Origin: an uncultured Clostridium sp.
Lineage (GTDB): Bacteria > Bacillota > Clostridia > Clostridiales > Clostridiaceae
Length of the DNA stretch: 6,754 nt
Reading direction: 5' to 3'
Assembly: GCA_946575275.1 (NCBI GenBank)
Contig: CAMNZV010000087.1
Location: 1 to 6,754 of the forward strand
In this document: positions 1 through 5,454 of the stretch, piece after piece
How the letters are laid out: every line of letters begins with the position of its first letter
Position numbering within the stretch: position 1 is the first letter of the stretch
The notes under the pieces: model-generated
What the model saw: the letters and a program-made list of their open reading frames with translations, nothing else
Told to the model about the DNA's origin: nothing
The model's database searches: none
Translations under genes and position numbers: made by a program

Positions 1-1
1 T

Positions 2-193
2 ACATATTATTTAGAGTTTTCTGATGATTATGATGAAAAATATTATTATATAACAGAGGCTAATAGTGCCTATATGAAAAAATGGAGATTAGAAGGTTGT
101 CCAAATATTTATAAAATAATATTAGACAAGGATAAAAAAAATATAATATCAGATATTGCCTTTAGTAAAAATGGAAGAATAATATTAACTTAA
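2..193 (+). CDS. 3' end of an unrecognised gene
   Basis: An open frame enters from the left edge and ends at TAA 191-193, giving 63 residues rich in Tyr, Asp, Lys and Ile and ending in FSKNGRIILT. The visible tail reads like a mixed alpha/beta soluble protein. I see no membrane segment, no cysteine cluster and no motif that I can assign to a family. The stop lies 16 bases before the start of the ABC-F gene, so the two are probably in one transcript. The start and most of the protein lie outside the window, so no function is proposed. Confidence concerns its being a real coding end, judged from the uninterrupted frame, the A/T-rich third positions and the tight spacing to the next gene. Confidence 0.6.
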   Translation, partial: TYYLEFSDDYDEKYYYITEANSAYMKKWRLEGCPNIYKIILDKDKKNIISDIAFSKNGRIILT

Positions 194-209
194 GAAATGG
201 AGAAAAATA

Positions 210-2126
210 ATGAATTTAATAACTTTAGAGAATGTTAGTAAAAGTTATAGTGAAAAACAACTTTTAAATAATGTTTCACTTGGTATAAATGATGGAGACA
301 AAATAGGAATAATTGGAGTTAATGGAGCAGGAAAATCAACCCTTCTTAAAATAATTGCAAATAGAGATGAATTTTATGATGGAACACTAACAAAGGGAAG
401 GGATATTAGAATAGAATATTTATCTCAGCACCATAATTTTGATATGAATTCAACCATTATAAAAGAAATATTTAAAGGTGAAACTAAAGATATAAAGCTT
501 TTAAGAGAATACGAAGAAGCCTTAATAATTGCAAATAACAATCCTTCAAAAGAGATAGATAATAAAATAATTAGGCTTCAAGGGGAAATTGATAGTTTAT
601 CCCTGTGGGATTTAGAAACAGAGGCTAAAACAATTTTAAATAAGCTTGGTATTAAAGATTATAATGAAAAAATAGGTAATTTATCAGGAGGACAAATAAA
701 AAGAGTTGCTTTAGCTGCAGCATTAATATCACCCTGCGATTTATTAATTTTAGATGAGCCCACAAACCATTTAGATTCAGATTCTATAGAATGGCTTGAG
801 AATTATTTAAATAAAGGTAGTTCTGCATTAATTATGATTACCCATGATAGATATTTTTTAGATAGGGTGGCTAATAGAATTATTGAGCTAGACAATGGAA
901 ACTTATATTCCTATGAAGGTAATTATACAAGCTTTTTAGAAAAAAAATCAGAAAGAATTGAAAATGAAGCTTCAAAAGAAGAAAAAAGACAATCCTTAAT
1001 AAAAAAGGAATTAAAGTGGGTAAGGCGTGGTGCAAAGGCTAGAAGTACCAAACAAAAGGCTAGACTTGATAGATTTGATGAATTAATAAATCAAAAAACA
1101 ATTAAAAGGGAAACAGATATTGATATTCCTTTTGTAGGCAGAAGGCTTGGTAAAAAAATAATAGAAATTAAAGATTTGTCTAAAAGCTATGGTGATAGAA
1201 AATTAATTGATAACTTTAACCATATCTTTATTAAAGAAGAGAGAATTGGTATAGTTGGACCAAATGGTTCTGGTAAAACAACATTAATTAATATTATTCA
1301 AAATAATATAAAGGATTATACAGGAAACATAGATATAGGTGAAACAGTTAAAATAGCATGTTTTTCACAAGATAATGAAGAACTTGATAATAATATGAAG
1401 GCTATTGACTATATTAAAGAAGGTGGCGAATATATTGAAGTTGCAGATGGCACCAAAATATCTGCTTCAACCCTATGTGAAAGATTTTTATTTGATGGAA
1501 ATTTGCAATATTCAAAAATAGAAAAGCTTTCAGGTGGAGAAAAAAGAAGGTTATTTCTTTTAAGAATTTTAATGGAATCACCAAATGTATTACTTTTAGA
1601 TGAACCTACAAATGATTTAGATATAAACACCTTAACAATATTAGAAGACTTTTTAGATACATTTATTGGAGTAGTAATTGTTGTATCTCATGATAGATAT
1701 TTTCTAGATAGAATATGTAATAGAATATTTTCCTATGAAGGCAATGGTTATATAAAAAAATACAATGGAAACTTTAGTGATTATAAGCTTGTTTATGAAA
1801 TAGAAGAGGAAAAAAGAGAAAAAGAAGCTCCAAAGGAAAAGAAACTTCAAGAGAAACCTAATAATACAGATAATAAACCCAAATTTTCTTTTAAAGAAGC
1901 TAAAGAGTATGAAGAAATAGAAGGTATAATTGGAAAATTAGAAAGTAAAATAGAAGGTATAGAGAAAGATATGATAGCTAACTCCACTAGTTATGGAAAG
2001 CTTCAAGAATTATCAAAAGAGAAGGAAGATTTAGAAATACAATTACTAGAGAAATACGAAAGATATGAATATTTAGAAAACATATCCAAAGCTATTGAAG
2101 ACTATAAAAATAATAAGTATAATTAA
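210..2126 (+). CDS. ABC-F family ATPase, Uup type
   Basis: This is a soluble twin-cassette ATPase of 638 residues without membrane segments. Cassette 1 has Walker A GVNGAGKST (36-44), signature LSGGQ (158-162), Walker B LLILDEPTNHLD (178-189) and switch THDR (211-214). Cassette 2 has Walker A GPNGSGKTT (350-358), signature LSGGE (440-444), Walker B LLLDEPTNDLD (461-471) and switch SHDR (493-496). The interdomain linker (about 240-310) contains WVRRGAKARSTKQKAR (270-285), the basic W-R-R-G-x-K-A-R pattern I associate with Uup. A charged segment (about 535-560) leads to a C-terminal coiled coil (about 565-630), also typical of Uup. ABC-F proteins act on ribosomes, and Uup has been linked to ribosome function and to DNA or transposon excision phenotypes. 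An antibiotic-resistance ABC-F is less likely given this linker and tail. The ATG at 210 follows a modest site (TGGAG). AIM24-family gene follows after 24 bases. Confidence 0.93.
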   Translation: MNLITLENVSKSYSEKQLLNNVSLGINDGDKIGIIGVNGAGKSTLLKIIANRDEFYDGTLTKGRDIRIEYLSQHHNFDMNSTIIKEIFKGETKDIKLLREYEEALIIANNNPSKEIDNKIIRLQGEIDSLSLWDLETEAKTILNKLGIKDYNEKIGNLSGGQIKRVALAAALISPCDLLILDEPTNHLDSDSIEWLENYLNKGSSALIMITHDRYFLDRVANRIIELDNGNLYSYEGNYTSFLEKKSERIENEASKEEKRQSLIKKELKWVRRGAKARSTKQKARLDRFDELINQKTIKRETDIDIPFVGRRLGKKIIEIKDLSKSYGDRKLIDNFNHIFIKEERIGIVGPNGSGKTTLINIIQNNIKDYTGNIDIGETVKIACFSQDNEELDNNMKAIDYIKEGGEYIEVADGTKISASTLCERFLFDGNLQYSKIEKLSGGEKRRLFLLRILMESPNVLLLDEPTNDLDINTLTILEDFLDTFIGVVIVVSHDRYFLDRICNRIFSYEGNGYIKKYNGNFSDYKLVYEIEEEKREKEAPKEKKLQEKPNNTDNKPKFSFKEAKEYEEIEGIIGKLESKIEGIEKDMIANSTSYGKLQELSKEKEDLEIQLLEKYERYEYLENISKAIEDYKNNKYN

Positions 2127-2150
2127 GTGGATAAATAAGGAGGGTAAAAT

Positions 2151-2831
2151 ATGAAGTATGAAATAAAATGCAAGCCATTTCCAGTTGTTGTGTGCAACTT
2201 GGAGGCTAATGAGAAAATGATAACGGAAAAAGGTGCCATGTGTTGGATGAGTCCAAACATGAAAATGGAAACAGTAGGTGGAAGTATTGGAAAAGCTATA
2301 GGTAGAATGTTTTCAGGAGAATCTTTATTTCAAAATATTTATACATCAATAGGAGGAGAAGGGTTAATTTCCTTTGCGTCAAGCTTTCCTGGAACAATTA
2401 TTCCCTTTGAAATATCTTCGCAAAATGAACTTATTGTACAAAAAACTGCTTTTTTAGCATCAGAGGTTGGAGTAGAATTATCAATTTTCTTTCAAAAAAG
2501 ATTAGGTGCAGGATTCTTTGGAGGAGAAGGATTTATAATGCAAAAGCTTTCAGGAAATGGAACTGCATTTGTAGAATTTGATGGAGATTTAGTTACCTAT
2601 GATTTAGAACCAGGACAAAGTATGATAATAGATACAGGATACCTTGCAGCTATGACAAGTACTTGTACTATGGAAATACAATCTGTTCCAGGACTTAAAA
2701 ATAAATTTTTAGGTGGAGAAGGATTATTTAACACTAGGGTTACAGGTCCAGGAAGAATTTATATTCAAACAATGCCTATAAATTCTGTAGCTAACAGCCT
2801 ATCACCCTATATTGCAAAAGGTTCAAATTAA
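2151..2831 (+). CDS. AIM24 / TIGR00266 family protein
   Basis: The product has 226 residues, the usual full length for this family. It carries three copies of a G-G-E-G motif, at 68-71 (SIGGEGLISF), 124-127 (FFGGEGFIMQ) and 188-191 (FLGGEGLFNT). Each is followed by beta-rich sequence with a G-x-G turn (for example KLSGNGTAFV and RVTGPGRIYI). This fits the all-beta, internally repeated fold known for AIM24-type proteins (formerly DUF124). There is no signal peptide or membrane helix. Eukaryotic AIM24 acts in mitochondrial inner-membrane organisation, whereas the role of bacterial members is not established, so no reaction is given. The ATG at 2151 is preceded by a strong AAGGAGGGT site at ideal distance. 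The gene is 24 bases after the ABC-F stop and probably shares its transcript. Family assignment is by recognition of the motif pattern. Confidence 0.88.
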   Translation: MKYEIKCKPFPVVVCNLEANEKMITEKGAMCWMSPNMKMETVGGSIGKAIGRMFSGESLFQNIYTSIGGEGLISFASSFPGTIIPFEISSQNELIVQKTAFLASEVGVELSIFFQKRLGAGFFGGEGFIMQKLSGNGTAFVEFDGDLVTYDLEPGQSMIIDTGYLAAMTSTCTMEIQSVPGLKNKFLGGEGLFNTRVTGPGRIYIQTMPINSVANSLSPYIAKGSN

Positions 2832-2853
2832 TAATGTATAATTAAAAAAATTT

Positions 2854-3009
2854 TTAAGCATAATAATAAATGAAGGTATCCTTTAAGGTTTCTTTTAGGG
2901 TGTCTTTACCGCCAAGGTTGTTAGGTGGTTTTGCTCCTTTTACTTTAGTTCTTAGATTAAAGGCTATGGTAATAATGGAGAATACAACATTGAAGCTGTT
3001 ATAATCTAT
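2854..3009 (-). pseudogene. possible decayed 3' end of a minus-strand gene (weak)
   Basis: Reading the minus strand, a frame is open from 3009 down to a TAA at 2854-2856 (51 codons), with no Met and no start. It contains a hydrophobic stretch followed by basic residues (FSIITIAFNLRTKVKG) and ends in KDTFIYYYA. Codons use A or T in most third positions, and the segment is visibly more GC-rich than the surrounding spacer. A hydrophobic segment followed by a basic tail resembles the end of some DDE transposases, but I cannot name a family, so that is a guess. An overlapping + strand frame (2870-3004) exists but lacks a ribosome binding site. The segment may also be non-coding. Confidence 0.25.
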
Positions 3010-3050
3010 TTAATTTTTAATTAGATTTATGACAGCTTCTTTTCTTGTTT
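2992..3050 (+). terminator. long imperfect stem-loop with T-rich tail
   Basis: The left arm GAAGCTGTTATAATCTA (2992-3008) pairs with the right arm TAGATTTATGACAGCTTC (3022-3039), with one mismatch and one bulged base, around an A/T loop. The right arm runs into a T-rich tract (3038-3050). Only the + strand has the T tail, so it would stop rightward transcription. It would then isolate the upstream ABC-F/AIM24 unit from the promoter at 3055. It lies about 160 bases past the AIM24 stop, which is far, so it could instead be the end of a decayed element. No hairpin followed by a T run is visible closer to that stop. Confidence 0.5.
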
Positions 3051-3054
3051 TAAA

Positions 3055-3083
3055 TTGTACAATTTTCAAAATCTTGATATACT
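3055..3083 (+). promoter_or_regulatory. sigma-A-type promoter for the 64-residue gene
   Basis: TTGTAC (3055-3060) and TATACT (3078-3083) are separated by exactly 17 bases, matching a housekeeping promoter with one or two deviations in each box. Transcription would start near 3090, about 25 bases before the ATG at 3115, leaving a short leader that contains the GGCGGAG ribosome site. Since the next genes to the right are on the same strand without an obvious terminator, this promoter may also read through the gene fusion into arsC. Confidence 0.6.
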
Positions 3084-3114
3084 ATAAAATATAATTATAA
3101 AAGGCGGAGTATAA

Positions 3115-3309
3115 ATGGAAGTTAAAATTAAATTAAAAGGAAAACAAGAACCTCTTATTTTTAAGGGAGATAAAATTGATGTTTTGGACTTTGAAATAAA
3201 GGGTGAAAAATATAAGCAAATAAGATATATGGATTTTAAAAAAGGGATTTCTAAGTCGGAGTATATAAGTTGTGATATTATAATGGATATAAGGACTATT
3301 GATAAATAA
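3115..3309 (+). CDS. small protein of unknown function (64 residues)
   Basis: The gene has its own promoter (3055-3083), a good ribosome site GGCGGAG (3103-3109) five bases before the ATG, and an uninterrupted frame to TAA 3307-3309. The product is lysine-rich and alternates charged and aliphatic residues (MEVKIKLKGKQEPLIFKGDK at the N-terminus), which suggests a small mainly beta fold. It has one cysteine, no signal peptide and no membrane helix. I do not recognise a family. Its stop is 25 bases before the start of the truncated helicase-like gene, which has its own ribosome site, so the two were probably an operon and this protein may have worked with that partner. It appears intact although the partner is destroyed. 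Confidence 0.72.
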   Translation: MEVKIKLKGKQEPLIFKGDKIDVLDFEIKGEKYKQIRYMDFKKGISKSEYISCDIIMDIRTIDK

Positions 3310-3334
3310 GTTATATTTACTAAGAGGTGGAATA

Positions 3335-3448
3335 ATGAAGATATTTAATAACATAGATAATATTGTTCGTGATGATATGGTTGAGTCAATAAAAAAAGGA
3401 AGTAGGGTTTCTGTAGCAGCGGCTTGCTTTTCTCATTGCCGCTTCTGA
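3335..3448 (+). pseudogene. 5' stub of a PLD/helicase-type gene, cut at an ars fusion point
   Basis: An ATG at 3335, preceded by AAGAGGTGG, opens a 37-codon frame ending at TGA 3446-3448. The first ~33 residues (MKIFNNIDNIVRDD at the start, then [14 protein letters not shown] at 21-34) resemble the N-terminus of large DEAD/SNF2-type helicases with a phospholipase-D-like front domain. In those proteins I would expect a D-D-hydrophobic-K-K-G-S pattern followed by A-A-x-C-F-S-I-Y-A. After CFS the sequence stops matching and becomes the out-of-frame 3' end of an ACR3 gene. The last few residues (HCRF) are therefore read-through of the fusion. Full-length relatives are many hundreds of residues, so nearly all of the gene is gone. 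The family call rests on a short stretch and is tentative. The ribosome site is intact, so a short peptide may still be made. Confidence 0.5.
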
Positions 3449-3608
3449 CTTCTTTGAATTATCGGTAGCAGTTGCAATAGCACTTTTTGGGATAGATTCA
3501 CCGGTAGTTCTTGCCTGTACTGTAGGAGTGCTTACAGAGGTACCTGTAATGCTACTGCTCGTCAAGTTTGTAAATAAAACAAAACACTGGTTTCCAGCTA
3601 AATCATAA
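3423..3608 (+). pseudogene. acr3: 3' remnant of an ACR3 arsenite efflux permease
   Basis: The frame from 3423 to TAA 3606-3608 encodes 61 residues that match the end of ACR3-type (Bile acid:Na symporter superfamily) arsenite permeases. The first part is [18 protein letters not shown], which covers the ASNFFEL-like motif and the helix after it. This is followed by [15 protein letters not shown], the last transmembrane helix, and by the short basic tail NKTKHWF. A complete ACR3 has about 350-400 residues and ten membrane segments, so only the last two helices remain. An in-frame TAG at 3414-3416 sits just upstream, and there is no start codon or ribosome site, so this cannot be made as a pump. 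The join to the helicase-like stub lies at about 3420-3434. The gene ends 30 bases before arsC, its expected operon partner. Confidence 0.85.
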
Positions 3609-3638
3609 TAGATTAAATATATAAACGGAGGATTGATT

Positions 3639-4043
3639 ATGAAAAAGAAGGTAGCATTTGTATGTGTTCACAATTCATGTAGATCTCAAATGGCAGAGGG
3701 GTGGGCGAAAAAATTAGGCAGTGATGTATTAGAGGTGTACTCAGCAGGCACTGAAAAATATCATGAAGTGAAGCCATTGGCTGTACAAGTCATGGAGGAA
3801 GTAGAAGTTGATATGAGCAAACACTATTCCAAGCTGCTTACTGACATTCCTGAAGAAGTAGATTATCTTATTACCATGGGATGTAATGTGGTATGTCCTT
3901 TTGTACCATGCAGTCATAGTGAAGATTGGGGACTAACAGATCCTTCTGATGGACCAGTAGAAGATTATAGAAAAACAAGAGATATAATAAAAGATAAGGT
4001 AGAGGATCTAATTAAAAGAGTAAAAGATAGTGATATTTTATAA
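3639..4043 (+). CDS. arsC: arsenate reductase, thioredoxin-coupled (LMW-phosphatase fold)
   Basis: The 134-residue cytoplasmic enzyme reduces arsenate to arsenite using thioredoxin. The phosphatase-type loop C-x5-R is CVHNSCR (9-15) with nucleophile Cys9. The redox cysteines lie in MGCNVVCPFVPC (Cys82, Cys86, Cys91), and the general-acid Asp lies in TDPSDGP (Asp101). The length matches the family (about 130-140). The ATG at 3639 is chosen because GGAGG (3627-3631) lies seven bases upstream. The in-frame TTG at 3633 would leave only one base. Sitting directly behind the ACR3 remnant, it is the survivor of an ars operon. No arsR operator or own promoter is visible, so any expression would come from upstream, perhaps the promoter at 3055. 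With the pump gone here, its arsenite product would need another exporter. Codons look less AT-biased than in flanking genes, consistent with acquisition by transfer. Confidence 0.93.
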   Translation: MKKKVAFVCVHNSCRSQMAEGWAKKLGSDVLEVYSAGTEKYHEVKPLAVQVMEEVEVDMSKHYSKLLTDIPEEVDYLITMGCNVVCPFVPCSHSEDWGLTDPSDGPVEDYRKTRDIIKDKVEDLIKRVKDSDIL

Positions 4044-4111
4044 TAATCTTGTGATACTCTTAATGGCGTAAAATAATAGAACTAAAAGTCTTCACTTAAC
4101 TTAAAATATAG

Positions 4112-4416
4112 AGTATTTATAGATATATTCCTCAATACCTTAAAAACTACAAAACTACCATTGATCTGTCATCTGATATGCAGTTATTTATAAGGGTGGA
4201 ATTTACAGACTAACAATAACTTGGACATCAATCAAAGGTCTCCGTTTCAGTTTGATTTCAAGGAAGCAATTGGCATCCGTAAAATTAGCCGTGAGGTTTC
4301 TATTGGATATAATTTATATGATAATTCTGGACAAATGGAAGAGTATAAGAATAACTTTTTTGTGAGATATATTGATGTACGTGATGATTCAATTGATTTA
4401 TTAAATATGAAAAAAA
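4112..4416 (+). pseudogene. frameshifted remnant of an unrecognised gene
   Basis: Two overlapping frames look like one broken gene. The first is open from 4112 to TAA 4211-4213 (TTIDLSSDMQLFIRVEFTD near its end). The second is open from 4194 and contains INQRSPFQFDFKEAIGIRKI and SIGYNLYDNSG, followed by NNFFVRYIDVRDD. The switch would be around 4200-4225. The codon choice is that of a real gene, but there is no ATG with a ribosome site. The only initiator in the second frame is a TTG at 4221 without a nearby ribosome site. Past about 4416 the second frame runs on to 4478 only by reading through the terminator hairpin, so the true 3' end is also missing or shifted. I do not recognise the protein family. 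It may be an ars-locus or mobile cargo gene, but nothing in the sequence proves it. Confidence 0.45.
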
Positions 4417-4462
4417 TCCTGAGGCACATCCTTATAGTGAAGGGAAAGGATGTGTCTCAGGA
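4410..4462 (-). terminator. rho-independent terminator of the aminotransferase pseudogene
   Basis: Arms TCCTGAGGCACATCCTT (4417-4433) and AAGGATGTGTCTCAGGA (4446-4462) form a 17-pair stem around a 12-base loop. Read on the minus strand the stem is followed immediately by seven T (complement of A 4410-4416), the classic layout. It lies 36 bases past the stop of the minus-strand aminotransferase pseudogene. The single non-Watson-Crick pair is G-U in + strand RNA and A-C in minus-strand RNA. On the + strand there is only a weak T-rich sequence (ATTTGGTTACATTT), so termination of rightward transcripts is possible but less certain. Confidence 0.85.
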
Positions 4463-4498
4463 ATTTGGTTACATTTAAACAATAGAAATTAATATATT

Positions 4499-5282
4499 TT
4501 ATTGTAATATACCACTTTCAGAAATAATGCCAATTGCCTCTTCAATTTCACGTGCAGAAATAGTTAAAGCAAATCTTACGTATCCCTCTCCAAGAGAACC
4601 AAATGCATTACCAGGAGTACATATAACTCCTGTTTTATCCATTAATTCCATAACAAAATCAGTTGAGCTTTTAAATTTACTTGGAATAGGGGCCCATACA
4701 AACATAGATCCCTTAGATTTAGGTATATTCCATCCAATTTTGCTAAGACCTATACAAAGAGCATTTCTTCTATTTTCATATTCAATTTTATGTAAAGCAA
4801 TACTTTCCTTTGGTCCATTTAAAGCAGCAATTGCAGCTTTTTGTATTGGAGTAAAAATTCCATAATCTATTTGAGATCTTAAAACTTTAAATTTTTCTAT
4901 AAATTTTTGATTTCCAAGAAGAAAAGAAACTCTACTTCCTGTAATATTATAGGATTTTGATAAAGAATAAAATTCAACACCAACCTCCTTAGCACCCTCA
5001 AAGGCTAAAAATGATCCACAAACAGGATTTGCAGGATAGGAAACTATCATAAATTTTGTTTTTCTTAATATCTCTAAAGGTATAGCATTTAAATCAGCTA
5101 AGGAATATTTCCAGTTTTCAGGATTTTTTGCTGATTCAATTAATGCATTAATAATATGAGTATCAGGTTTAAGGTCTGGAGTACCAACAGAAAGGTTGTA
5201 TACTTTCTTTCCCTCATTAATCATTTCACTTTTTTTATTGTTTAAAATAGTCAAGATTACTTGAAAAAAAGTCAATTTCCAT
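4499..5282 (-). pseudogene. class I/II aminotransferase pseudogene with frameshift and two internal deletions
   Basis: The native start is ATG at 5282-5280, eight bases after AAGGAGGC. Its frame gives MEIDFFSSNLDYFKQ and stops at 5235. The rest continues in another frame (NNKKSEM, then VYNLSVGTPDLKP) to the stop at 4499-4501, so a small out-of-frame lesion lies near 5237-5255. The downstream 258-codon frame is about 130 residues short of a normal fold-type I aminotransferase (about 390). One gap is between KYSLAD and LNAIPLEIL (about 5092). It removes the first part of the large domain, where such enzymes have their phosphate-binding turn. A second is after YPANPVCGS (about 5011), removing the H-D-x-A-Y region that holds the cofactor ring. 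The PLP lysine (SLSKSYNITGSR) and the carboxylate-binding arginine (GYVRFAL) remain. It resembles the LL-diaminopimelate/alanine aminotransferase-like group, but the substrate cannot be told. No active enzyme is expected. Confidence 0.88.
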
Positions 5283-5317
5283 TATTATGAGCCTCCTTAA
5301 AATTATATGTACAATCC

Positions 5318-5326
5318 ATTATACCA
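5318..5326 (-). promoter_or_regulatory. extended -10 promoter facing the aminotransferase pseudogene
   Basis: On the minus strand the sequence reads TGGTATAAT, a perfect -10 box with the TGn extension, about 35 bases before the native ATG. The -35 region is a T-rich tract without a good consensus, which an extended -10 promoter can tolerate. It shows that the decayed gene kept its own promoter, divergent from that of the feo operon. Confidence 0.55.
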
Positions 5327-5358
5327 CTTACAGAAAAAAATAATTACATTAAAATAGA

Positions 5359-5373
5359 TGATAAATGTTATCA
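5359..5373. promoter_or_regulatory. Fur-box-like palindrome upstream of feo
   Basis: TGATAA-ATG-TTATCA is a perfect six-base inverted repeat and closely matches the 7-1-7 Fur consensus TGATAATnATTATCA. It ends six bases before the -35 box of the feo promoter. Fur with iron bound would be expected to cover this site and repress the operon. The site assignment is by consensus; that it serves feo is inferred from position. Confidence 0.7.
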
Positions 5374-5379
5374 ATTTAA

Positions 5380-5408
5380 TTGACAATACATAGATTGAAA
5401 AGTATAAT
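5380..5408 (+). promoter_or_regulatory. consensus sigma-A promoter of the feo operon
   Basis: TTGACA (5380-5385) and TATAAT (5403-5408) are both perfect consensus hexamers, separated by 17 bases. Initiation near 5414 would give a leader of about 40 bases before the first feoA. Such a strong promoter implies control by repression, which fits the two Fur-like sites on either side of it. Confidence 0.88.
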
Positions 5409-5418
5409 GAATTTATAG

Positions 5419-5433
5419 TGATAATCAATTTCA
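5419..5433. promoter_or_regulatory. second, weaker Fur-box-like site over the feo transcription start
   Basis: TGATAATCAATTTCA has a perfect left half (TGATAAT) and a right half that matches ATTATCA at five of seven positions. It lies just downstream of the predicted start of transcription, where a bound repressor would block initiation. Together with 5359-5373 it brackets the promoter. Its match alone would be marginal. Confidence 0.5.
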
Positions 5434-5454
5434 AGATTGAAAGGTGGGATTAAT

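Noticed and set aside
2843..2856. TTAAAAAAATTTTTAA as a terminator after the AIM24-family gene
   Set aside because: It is an A/T-only palindrome without a GC stem, too weak to count as a rho-independent terminator.
2870..3004. A 44-codon + strand frame starting ATG AAG GTA TCC
   Set aside because: No ribosome binding site precedes it (TAAGCATAATAATAA only), it ends inside the stem-loop arm, and it overlaps an equally open minus frame. Not supported as a gene.
2832..3114. Riboswitch or structured leader before the 64-residue gene
   Set aside because: The predicted transcript start leaves only about 25 bases of leader, and the large stem-loop lies upstream of the promoter, so it would not be in that transcript.
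3633..3638. TTG at 3633 as the arsC start
   Set aside because: It is only one base after the GGAGG site. The ATG at 3639 has proper spacing and matches the usual start of the family just before the CxxxxxR loop.
4417..4478. Extension of the unknown + strand frame to 4478
   Set aside because: The last 20 or so codons are just a reading of the terminator hairpin for the opposite-strand gene and have no protein-like meaning.
4527..4865. Open + strand frame opposite the aminotransferase pseudogene
   Set aside because: It is the antisense of recognisable aminotransferase sequence, and no ribosome site precedes it.
5437..5454. TTG at 5437 as the start of the first feoA
   Set aside because: The ribosome site GGTGGG would lie inside the gene. 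ATG 5455 is correctly placed behind it and gives the usual FeoA length.
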